8,782 nucleotides of DNA from Paracoccaceae bacterium (GTDB taxonomy: Bacteria; Pseudomonadota; Alphaproteobacteria; Rhodobacterales; Rhodobacteraceae), in the NCBI GenBank assembly GCA_003564655.1, contig PXES01000403.1, positions 1-8,782 on the forward strand. Reading direction: 5' to 3'. Shown here piece after piece: positions 1 to 8,231 of the stretch. The position numbers and the translations under genes are program-made. How positions within the stretch are numbered: the stretch's first letter is position 1; each line of letters begins with the position of its first letter. Below the pieces are notes generated by a model. That model was not told where the DNA came from and ran no database searches. It saw only the letters and a list, made by a program, of their open reading frames with translations.

Positions 1-195
1 CCAGGCATAATCGCGCCCCACCGCGTCATAGAGCGCGCGGAAATACCAGACCGGGGGGCGCTCGGCCCGCAACAGCGCGCCGGTCATGCCCGCAGGCGTG
101 GGCGGCCAGCCATAGCTCGGGTGGCTGTCCATTTCCAGATAGGTGACGGTATAGCTGACCTCATCACCCGCCTTGTGGCCAGTCTGTCCGGTCAT
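1..195 (-). CDS. GNAT-family N-acetyltransferase, N-terminal 65 residues (partial)
   Basis: The gene starts at 195 on the minus strand and runs off the left edge, so only the first 65 codons are seen. The reading frame is open throughout. It contains a VTYLEM segment (residues 18-22 region) and, near the edge, WYFRALYDAVGRDYAW (residues 50-65). Such a Tyr/Phe-rich segment with a VGRDY core is typical of the N-terminal half of a GNAT subfamily common in Rhodobacterales, whose substrate is unknown. The acetyl-CoA-binding motif (R/Q-x-x-G-x-G/A) lies beyond the window, so the assignment rests on family resemblance alone. The ATG overlaps the sseA stop codon as ATGA (195-192), which suggests one transcript and coupled translation with sseA. 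No function beyond probable acetyl transfer can be given. Confidence 0.65.
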   Translation of the reverse strand, partial: MTGQTGHKAGDEVSYTVTYLEMDSHPSYGWPPTPAGMTGALLRAERPPVWYFRALYDAVGRDYAW

Positions 196-1037
196 CCGGT
201 TTCGACCTTCAGATCGGGGAACTGGCCCCATTCCGACCACGATCCGTCATAAAGCGCATGGCGGGCATGGCCCAGCCGTTCCAGCCCGAGGCTCAACACC
301 GCCGCTGTCACACCCGAGCCGCAGGTGGTGATGACCGGCCGCGCCAGATCGATGCCCGCCTCCTCGAAGGCGGCGCGCAGCGCGTCGCCCTGTTTCATCG
401 TGCCATCGGGGTCCAGCAGGGCGTTGAAGGGCAGGTTCAGCGCGCCGGGCATGTGGCCCGCGCGCAGCCCCTCGCGCGGCTCGGGAGTGTCGCCCCGGAA
501 CCGCTCGGGCGGACGGGCATCGACGATCTGCCAGTCGCGCAGCTTGACCGCGGCGGCGACCTGGCTCACATCCTTGACCATATGCGCTTGCCGCTGGACG
601 GTGATGTGACGCTCGCGCAGCATGGGGGCCATGTCTTCGGTCGCGCGCCCCTCGGCCTGCCATTTCGGGAAGCCGCCGTCCAGCACGGCGACATCGGTCT
701 TGCCCATCAGCCGGAACAGCCACCAGACGCGAGCGGCCGAGAACAGGCCCATCCCGTCATAGACGACCACCTGATGCCCGTCGCCCACACCCATGGCGCG
801 CATGCGCGACATGAACTTCTCGACCGGGGGGGCCATATGCGGCAGGTTCGAGCGGTGGTCGCTGATCTCGTCGATATCGAAAAAGCGCGCGCCGGGGATA
901 TGTGCGGCCTCGTACTCGGCCCGGGCATTGCGGCCCATCTGCGGCAGATACCAGCTTGCATCCAGAATGCGCAGGTCCGGGTCCTGCAGGTGCTGCGCCA
1001 GCCAGCCGGTCGAGACCAGTGTCTTCGGATCGTCCAT
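192..1037 (-). CDS. sseA: 3-mercaptopyruvate sulfurtransferase (two-domain rhodanese)
   Basis: A 281-residue protein, the usual size for a tandem-rhodanese sulfurtransferase. Residues about 8-140 form the inactive N-terminal rhodanese domain (LDASWYLP, then HIPGARFFDIDEISD, then VVVYDGMGLFSAARVWW). Residues about 160-281 form the catalytic domain. The active-site loop CGSGVTA begins at Cys239. This CG[S/T]GVT form is characteristic of 3-mercaptopyruvate sulfurtransferases, whereas thiosulfate sulfurtransferases usually have a CRKGVT-type loop. The enzyme moves sulfur from 3-mercaptopyruvate to a thiol acceptor or cyanide through a Cys persulfide, and it is probably cytoplasmic because no signal peptide is seen. 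The frame stays open upstream to 1364, but the ATG at 1037 is chosen because the family similarity begins there, a GGGGG ribosome site (1043-1047) lies 5 nt upstream, and the longer version would overlap zapE. The stop overlaps the start of the downstream acetyltransferase gene. Confidence 0.93.
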   Translation of the reverse strand: MDDPKTLVSTGWLAQHLQDPDLRILDASWYLPQMGRNARAEYEAAHIPGARFFDIDEISDHRSNLPHMAPPVEKFMSRMRAMGVGDGHQVVVYDGMGLFSAARVWWLFRLMGKTDVAVLDGGFPKWQAEGRATEDMAPMLRERHITVQRQAHMVKDVSQVAAAVKLRDWQIVDARPPERFRGDTPEPREGLRAGHMPGALNLPFNALLDPDGTMKQGDALRAAFEEAGIDLARPVITTCGSGVTAAVLSLGLERLGHARHALYDGSWSEWGQFPDLKVETG

Positions 1038-1066
1038 GGATACCCCCGCTTGGCCGCCACCCGATA

Positions 1067-1095
1067 TGCCTAGCCAAGCGCGGCGGGGCTGGCAA
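1067..1095 (-). promoter_or_regulatory. possible sigma-70-type promoter for sseA
   Basis: Read on the minus strand, TTGCCA (1095-1090) is followed after 17 nt by TAGGCA (1072-1067). The -35 matches the consensus in five of six positions but the -10 is weak. Transcription would begin near 1060 and leave a short leader before the sseA ATG at 1037. It lies inside the 109-bp divergent spacer between sseA and zapE. I found no comparably good promoter for zapE in that spacer. Confidence 0.28.
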
Positions 1096-1146
1096 GAGAG
1101 CGGCGGGGCTTTTCGACCTCGCGCAACTGGCGTAATCACGGGTGCC

Positions 1147-2229
1147 ATGAACGAGGGGCTGACCGCGATATACGACCGGATGGTAGAGGCGGGCGACCTG
1201 CGGCCGGATGCGGCCCAGCGCGCGGTGATGCCGTTGTTCGAGCCGTTGCGCGACTGGCTGGCGCGCCCGGCGGCGCCCTCGGGCCGCCTGCGCGGCTGGC
1301 TGTCGCGCGGCACGCCCGCGCCTGCGCCGGGGCTGTATCTGTGGGGCGGGGTGGGGCGCGGCAAATCGATGCTGATGGACCTGTTCGTCGCGCATGTCGA
1401 TGCTGCGGCCGCGCGCCGGGTGCACTTTCATGCCTTCATGCAGGAGATCCACGCCGGGCTGCACGCGGCGCGCAAGCGCGGTGCCGAGGATGCGCTTGTC
1501 CCGGTCGCCGACAAGGTGATCGCTGAGACGCGGCTTCTGGCGCTGGATGAGATGCAGATCACGGACATCACTGACGCGATGATCGTGGGCCGACTGTTCG
1601 AGAGGCTGCTCGATGGTGGTGTGGCGGTGGGGACCACCTCGAACCGCCCGCCTGACGATCTTTACAAGGACGGGCTGAACCGGGCGCTGTTCCTGCCCTT
1701 CATCGAGTTGCTGAAGACACGCATGAAGGTGCACGAAATCCAGTCCGAGACCGATTACCGCCAGCATCGGCTTGCCGGGGCGCAGGTCTGGTTCACCCCC
1801 GCCGATGCCCGTGCCCGCGCCGAGATGGCGCGCATCTGGGATGAGTTGACCGGCCATGACCCGGGCACGCCGCTGCGCCTGCCGCTGAAAGGGCGCGAGG
1901 TGGTGGTGCCGTATGCGCACAACGGCGTCGGTCGGGGGCGGTTCTGGGATTTCTGCGGCCAACCGCTGGGGCCTGCGGATTATCTGGCCATCGCCAATGC
2001 GCTGCGCGTGCTGATAATCGAGGATATCCCCTATCTTTCGGCCACGAACTACAACGAGGCGCGGCGCTTCGTAACCCTGATTGACACGGTATATGAGGCA
2101 CGCATGCGCCTGATCGCCTCGGCTGCGGCGGCGCCGGACAGGCTTTATACCGAGGGAGAAGGGCTGTTCGAATTCGATCGCACAGTCAGTCGTTTGCACG
2201 AGATGCAGAGCGCCGGCTGGGCGGAGTAA
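1147..2229 (+). CDS. zapE: cell division protein ZapE / AFG1-like ATPase
   Basis: A 360-residue P-loop ATPase of the ZapE/AFG1 (LACE1) family. The Walker A motif GGVGRGKS is at residues 67-74 and is preceded by YLWG, as is usual in this family. The Walker B segment LLALDEMQITD is at about 130-140, and the family signature TTSNRPPDDLYKDGLNR is at about 163-179. The C-terminal FEFDRTVSRLHEMQS is also typical. In E. coli ZapE associates with the Z ring and is needed under low oxygen or high temperature; the mitochondrial homologue acts in protein quality control. The role here is inferred from these. The frame is open far upstream (to 793), but the ATG at 1147 gives the expected N-terminus (short helix with LRPDAAQ) and avoids overlap with sseA. 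A weak GGGTG stretch lies just before it. The gene is divergent from sseA and convergent with mutT. Confidence 0.92.
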   Translation: MNEGLTAIYDRMVEAGDLRPDAAQRAVMPLFEPLRDWLARPAAPSGRLRGWLSRGTPAPAPGLYLWGGVGRGKSMLMDLFVAHVDAAAARRVHFHAFMQEIHAGLHAARKRGAEDALVPVADKVIAETRLLALDEMQITDITDAMIVGRLFERLLDGGVAVGTTSNRPPDDLYKDGLNRALFLPFIELLKTRMKVHEIQSETDYRQHRLAGAQVWFTPADARARAEMARIWDELTGHDPGTPLRLPLKGREVVVPYAHNGVGRGRFWDFCGQPLGPADYLAIANALRVLIIEDIPYLSATNYNEARRFVTLIDTVYEARMRLIASAAAAPDRLYTEGEGLFEFDRTVSRLHEMQSAGWAE

Positions 2230-2560
2230 GTGCTGCGCGCAGTTGCTCGGGTCGTGGTGTATCCGCCAGAAGTAGAATCGCCCTGACCTTTCGGTCAGGG
2301 CGCTCTGAGCAGAAACCGCGCGACCCTAAATCGGTGCGCCCGGAGTAAGCCCCACAGAAGGTGAGCAAGGGGGCCAAATCGATCCTGTAAGTTGATTGGA
2401 ATGTGGCGGAAAACTGCGTTACTGCCAAGCACTGAATGTGTTTGGGACATAATTGCACCTATTTTGTCACGGATTGGGCAGGGATTGTTGCATTGACGCG
2501 GACAGTATCAACGCCTGCGGCGGTCTGGTTCAATTACGGAGACGACATCTCGCGGTGAGG
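2230..2560. other. 331-bp non-coding spacer between convergent zapE and mutT
   Basis: No gene with family support is seen here. The stretch 2310-2510 is clearly AT-richer than the surrounding genes, for example around 2380-2470. The spacer holds one strong hairpin (2279-2302). A minus-strand frame (2458-2186) and a short plus-strand frame (2401-2496, 31 codons) are open, but neither shows a recognisable domain or a good ribosome site, and the minus-strand frame runs into the 3' end of zapE. The composition change could mark old insertion debris, a small RNA, or simply relaxed spacer sequence; I cannot decide among these. Confidence 0.6.
2279..2302. terminator. strong hairpin, possible bidirectional terminator between zapE and mutT
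   Basis: CGCCCTGACC and GGTCAGGGCG form a perfect 10-bp stem around a 4-nt loop. The loop is TTTC on the plus strand and GAAA, a GNRA tetraloop closed by C-G, on the minus strand. It lies 49 nt after the zapE stop and far downstream of the mutT stop. No true T-run follows on either strand. The minus strand continues ATTCTACTT, which is the more U-rich side, while the plus strand continues with GC-containing sequence. Position between convergent genes favours a terminator or 3'-end stabiliser. Confidence 0.45.
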
Positions 2561-2959
2561 TCACAGCCAGTCGCGCAGGACGGGAATCAGGGGCAGATCG
2601 GCGGGGGGCATCGGGTGGTTGCGCAGATCGGTCGGGCGCACCCATTTCAGCGCCTGCCCTTCGCGGCCCTGCATCTGCCCCTGCCATTTGCGACAGGCGA
2701 AAAGCGGCATAAGCAGATGAAAATCCGGGTAGCTGTGGCTGGCAAAGGTCAGTGGCGCGAGACAGCTTTCCCAGGTGTCGATGCCCAACTCCTCGTGCAA
2801 TTCGCGGATCAGCGCCGCTTCGGGCGTCTCGCCCGGCTCTACCTTGCCGCCCGGAAACTCCCAGAGCCCGGCCATCGACCGGCCCTTGGGGCGCTGCGTC
2901 AGCAGCACGCGCCCGTCCACGTCGATCAGCGCCACCGCCGAGACCAGAACCAGCTTCAC
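2561..2959 (-). CDS. mutT: MutT-type Nudix hydrolase, (deoxy)nucleoside triphosphate pyrophosphohydrolase
   Basis: A 132-residue single-domain Nudix protein, full length for MutT. The Nudix box G-x5-E-x7-REL-x-EELGI spans residues 38-60 (G38, E44, R52-E53, E56-E57), so all metal-binding glutamates are present. Upstream, LLTQRPKGRSMAGLWEFPGGK is the usual MutT N-terminal context. The family hydrolyses 8-oxo-dGTP to the monophosphate and so prevents A:T to C:G transversions; substrate specificity is inferred. The start codon is GTG (2959-2957) and overlaps the argJ stop as GTGA. No good ribosome site precedes it, so translation probably depends on ribosomes finishing argJ. It is the last gene of the minus-strand cluster and converges on zapE. 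Confidence 0.9.
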   Translation of the reverse strand: MKLVLVSAVALIDVDGRVLLTQRPKGRSMAGLWEFPGGKVEPGETPEAALIRELHEELGIDTWESCLAPLTFASHSYPDFHLLMPLFACRKWQGQMQGREGQALKWVRPTDLRNHPMPPADLPLIPVLRDWL

Positions 2960-4278
2960 GAGCGATAATCCGCGTTGATCTCGATGTAGCGGTTGGTCAG
3001 GTCGCAGGTCCAGATGGTCGCCGCCCCATCCCCAAGACCCAGATCGACCGCGATGCGGATGTCGGTCTGCTTCATGTAGCTTGCCCCCGTCTCTTCGGCG
3101 TAATCGGGCGCGACCTGTCCCTCGGTCGCGACCAGATGTGGCCCGAGGCGGATGGACAACCGGTCGCGGTCGGCCTCGGCCCCGGATTTGCCCACGGCCA
3201 TCACGATCCGGCCCCAGTTCGGATCTTCCCCCGCCACGGCTGTCTTGACCAGCGGCGAGTCGGCGATGGCAAAGCCCATGCGCCGTGCATCGGCGTCCGA
3301 GCGCGCGCCGGTCACGGCCACCTCGATGAATTTCGTGGCCCCCTCGCCATCGCGGACCACCTGATGCGCGAGGTCCAGCATCACCCCCCCCAGCGCATCG
3401 GCGAAGGCGGCGCCCTCGGGGCTGTTTGTGTCGCTGATGAGTGGCGCATCGGCCTGCCCGGTCGCCCCCACCAGCACCATGTCCGAGGTCGAGGTGTCGC
3501 TGTCCACGGTGATGCAGTTGAAGCTGCGCCCGGTCTGCTGCGCGAGGATGTCCTGCAGCGCGGGGCGGGTGATGCGGGCGTCGGTGAAGATATAGACCAG
3601 CATCGTTGCCATGTCGGGCGCGATCATGCCCGACCCCTTGGCGATCCCCGCAATCTGCACCGGCACTCCGCCGATCTCGACCGTTGCCGCCGCGCCCTTG
3701 GGGAAGGTGTCGGTCGTCATGATGGCGCGGGCGGCGTCAGGCAGCGCGTCCTCGGACAGATCGGCGACCAGCCCGGATAGCGCGGCAGTGATGCGTTCAT
3801 GCGGCAGGGGCTCTCCGATGACACCGGTCGAGGCGGTCAAGACGCGCGCGGCGGGCAGGCCTGTCGCCGCGCTGACGGCGGCGCATAACTCGGCAACGGA
3901 CCGCGCCCCGGCTGCCCCGGTGAAGGCGTTCGCATTGCCGGAATTGACAAGGATCGCGGCGCCTTCGGTCCCGTCCTGGGTGATCTTCTCCTGTGCGTCA
4001 CGGATCGAGGCCGCGCGGGTGGCCGAGCGTGTGAACACCCCCGCCACCACCGAGCCTGGCGCAAGCTGGGCGAGCATCACATCCGCCCGCCCCGGATAGC
4101 GCACCCCGGCGGCGGCACTGGCCACGCGCAGCCCTCGGATCACTGGCAGGTCGGGAAAGGTCGCGGGCGCGAGGGGCGAGACCGCCGGGTGTCTGCGGGT
4201 CGTTTCTGCTGCGGGTCTGGCGGCCAGCCGCGCCTTCAGTGCCCTGATCTTGCGTTTGAGCTTTTTCTTCGCGCCCAT
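2956..4278 (-). CDS. argJ: glutamate N-acetyltransferase / amino-acid N-acetyltransferase ArgJ (ornithine acetyltransferase)
   Basis: A 440-residue ArgJ. The core begins at about residue 33 (VSPLAPATFPDLPVI). It contains NSGNANAFTG (112-121), the oxyanion-hole region TASTGVIG (148-155), and the self-cleavage site PDMATML (221-227). Cleavage in this family falls before the Thr, here Thr225, which becomes the N-terminal nucleophile of the beta chain. The C-terminus (YMKQTDIRIAVDLGLG, CDLTNRYIEINADYRS) is intact. ArgJ transfers acetyl from N-acetylornithine to glutamate in the cyclic arginine pathway; some members also use acetyl-CoA, and the sequence does not tell which. Oddity: residues 1-30 form a Lys/Arg-rich extension (MGAKKKLKRKIRALKARLAA) not needed for the core fold. 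No other ATG lies before residue 68, and GGGGACAGG precedes this ATG, so the start is plausible. The stop overlaps mutT as GTGA. Confidence 0.94.
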   Translation of the reverse strand: MGAKKKLKRKIRALKARLAARPAAETTRRHPAVSPLAPATFPDLPVIRGLRVASAAAGVRYPGRADVMLAQLAPGSVVAGVFTRSATRAASIRDAQEKITQDGTEGAAILVNSGNANAFTGAAGARSVAELCAAVSAATGLPAARVLTASTGVIGEPLPHERITAALSGLVADLSEDALPDAARAIMTTDTFPKGAAATVEIGGVPVQIAGIAKGSGMIAPDMATMLVYIFTDARITRPALQDILAQQTGRSFNCITVDSDTSTSDMVLVGATGQADAPLISDTNSPEGAAFADALGGVMLDLAHQVVRDGEGATKFIEVAVTGARSDADARRMGFAIADSPLVKTAVAGEDPNWGRIVMAVGKSGAEADRDRLSIRLGPHLVATEGQVAPDYAEETGASYMKQTDIRIAVDLGLGDGAATIWTCDLTNRYIEINADYRS

Positions 4279-4294
4279 GGCCTGTCCCCATACG

Positions 4295-4322
4295 AAAGCC
4301 GGGCCGACACGGGCCCGGCTTT
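4295..4322 (-). terminator. terminator-like hairpin between the isomerase gene and argJ
   Basis: AAAGCCGGGCC and GGCCCGGCTTT form a perfect 11-bp stem around a 6-nt loop (4306-4311). On the minus strand the stem ends in TTT and continues CGTATGGGG, so the T tract is short, as is often the case in G+C-rich alphaproteobacteria. It sits in the 65-nt gap after the isomerase stop (4344) and only 16 nt before the argJ start (4278). It may end the isomerase transcript or act as a partial terminator that lowers expression of argJ-mutT. No separate promoter for argJ is visible in the gap. Confidence 0.55.
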
Positions 4323-4343
4323 GGCGCTTTACACTTGGCAGGT

Positions 4344-5204
4344 TCAGTCGTCCAGCAGGTCGTCGCGCCCCAGAACGGTGGGGTCCAGCCCCTCATAGGC
4401 GCGCTCGATCGTGACAGCCTCTGTCGCGCTGGTCAGCACTTCCTGCGCCGCCTCGCGCTGCAGGTTCTGCTCCAGCGCCTCGCGCACCTCATCCAGCGGC
4501 GGTGCCGAGGACATGCGCGTGTCGTTCAGCTTGACGATGTGCCAGCCGAACTGCGTCGCCAGCGGACCCATGTATTCGCCCACTTCCAGCGACTGCACCG
4601 CTTCCTCGAAATCCGGGATCATCGCGCCCAGCCCGAACCAGCCCAATGAGCCACCCGCCTGCGCGGCGCCGTCTATCGAGTGCTCTCGCGCCAGTTCGGC
4701 GAAATCGGCGCCATCTTCCAGCGCTTCGAGGATGGGGGCGACCTCTTCCTCGGTCTCGACGAGGATGTGTGATGCGTTGTATTCGGGCGTCGGCTCACGC
4801 CCGTCGAATTCGGTGACGAAAGCCTCATAGGCGGCTTCCACATTCTCTTCGGTCAGCGCGGCCTCGGCCGCACGGGTCAGCGCGGCGTTGGCGACAAAGG
4901 CGCGCTGCTCGTTCTCGAAGGCGATCTGCTCGCGCGCACTCAGCGTTCCCTCAGTCTGCTGCATCAGCGCTGTCTGCTCGATCAACTGCTCGACCAGCGG
5001 CTCGAACAGGGCTTCGGCCGGCATTTGGCGAAACTGCTCGGGCAGGGTGTCGCGCGCCGCCAGCAGGTGGCCCAGCGTGATCTCGGTGCCGCCCACGGTC
5101 GCAAGCACCGTGTCGCGCGTCGGCTCGGTCTCGGCCAGCGCGGGTGCCCCGAGCATGAGTGCCGTTGCCATCACCAGGCCGGGTCGAGAAAAGCTGCGTA
5201 TCAT
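4344..5204 (-). CDS. secreted parvulin-type peptidyl-prolyl cis-trans isomerase (PpiC/SurA-like)
   Basis: A 286-residue exported protein. Residues 1-24 are a Sec signal peptide: basic start (MIRSFSR), hydrophobic core (LVMATALMLGA) and an ALA cleavage site before Glu25. Residues about 30-135 form an acidic helical SurA/PpiC-like N-terminal region. The parvulin rotamase domain spans about 142-230 (YNASHILV with His146, then GGSLGWFGLGAMIPDFEEAV, then TQFGWHIVKLNDTR). A helical tail follows to DDLLDD. No other membrane segment is seen, so it should act in the periplasm, catalysing proline isomerisation during folding of exported or outer-membrane proteins. The start is supported by GAGGGAG (5210-5216) 5 nt upstream. 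It is divergent from secA, which fits a link between export and folding. A hairpin separates it from argJ downstream. Confidence 0.9.
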   Translation of the reverse strand: MIRSFSRPGLVMATALMLGAPALAETEPTRDTVLATVGGTEITLGHLLAARDTLPEQFRQMPAEALFEPLVEQLIEQTALMQQTEGTLSAREQIAFENEQRAFVANAALTRAAEAALTEENVEAAYEAFVTEFDGREPTPEYNASHILVETEEEVAPILEALEDGADFAELAREHSIDGAAQAGGSLGWFGLGAMIPDFEEAVQSLEVGEYMGPLATQFGWHIVKLNDTRMSSAPPLDEVREALEQNLQREAAQEVLTSATEAVTIERAYEGLDPTVLGRDDLLDD

Positions 5205-5239
5205 GTTATCTCCCTCGGCGCCGCTGCGGGCGCGTGTCG

Positions 5240-5268
5240 TTGACAGTTTTCGGGCCGCCCATTACATC
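5240..5268 (+). promoter_or_regulatory. possible sigma-70-type promoter for secA
   Basis: A perfect TTGACA (5240-5245) is followed after 17 nt by TACATC (5263-5268), a weak -10. Transcription would begin near 5275 and give a leader of about 150 nt before the secA ATG. This is the only consensus -35 in the 220-bp divergent spacer (5205-5424). The leader also holds a small 5-bp hairpin (GTCCG-CAT-CGGAC, 5393-5405) just before the ribosome site, and a short open frame described under findings. Confidence 0.4.
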
Positions 5269-5289
5269 GCGAGCAGGTCGGCCTGCGAC
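5261..5289 (-). promoter_or_regulatory. possible promoter for the isomerase gene
   Basis: On the minus strand TGTAAT (5266-5261) matches the -10 consensus in five of six positions. A poor -35 (GTCGCA, 5289-5284) lies 17 nt upstream. Transcription would start near 5254, about 50 nt before the ATG. The -10 overlaps the proposed secA -10 on the other strand. Confidence 0.3.
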
Positions 5290-5424
5290 GGGGCCGCGCG
5301 GTTCACCTGCCCTTCTATGGAAGCGCATGCGTGCCGACAACCCCGCGACGCGACACCGACCCCTGACGTTTTGGTTAGCGGCCCGCCACAAGGTCCGCAT
5401 CGGACAACAAGAGGCAGAGAGCGC

Positions 5425-8115
<2,691 letters not shown>

Positions 8116-8144
8116 CCGGTTTGCGCCGCCCTGACGCCACGAAT

Positions 8145-8173
8145 TTGACGGAAACTCCACTTTAACGCCTAAT
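8145..8173 (+). promoter_or_regulatory. possible promoter for the gene after secA
   Basis: TTGACG (8145-8150) and CCTAAT (8168-8173) are spaced by 17 nt and match the consensus in five and four of six positions. Transcription would begin near 8180, about 50 nt before the ATG at 8232. A 4-bp stem (CGCC-TAATT-GGCG, 8166-8178) overlaps the -10 and is too weak to call a secA terminator, so read-through from secA also remains possible. Confidence 0.4.
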
Positions 8174-8231
8174 TGGCGCCGGATTCCTCCTGCAGATTGT
8201 TTCCAGATTGGTGACATGAGTGGGCTGGATC

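Noticed and set aside
757..2199. A 480-codon minus-strand frame opposite zapE and running into sseA
   Set aside because: It overlaps two certain genes, is rich in Arg/Gln/His/Pro and matches no family I recognise.
2401..2496. 31-codon frame beginning MWRKTALLPSTECVWD in the zapE-mutT spacer
   Set aside because: Short, no good ribosome site, no recognisable domain; it can arise by chance in AT-richer sequence.
2453..2968. 171-codon plus-strand frame with a TTG start across mutT
   Set aside because: It is antisense to a gene with a complete Nudix box and has no domain of its own.
5317..5424. Possible earlier in-frame ATG for secA adding 36 residues
   Set aside because: The added residues (MEAHACRQPRDATP...) do not resemble SecA, while MLGLGTITKKVFG is the usual N-terminus and has its own ribosome site.
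8162..8176. Possible CtrA site (TTAA-N7-TTAA) upstream of the last gene
   Set aside because: The second half reads TTGG, so only one half-site fits; not enough to call.
8166..8178. Hairpin CGCC-TAATT-GGCG as a secA terminator
   Set aside because: Only four base pairs and no T-run follows; it also overlaps the likely promoter of the next gene.
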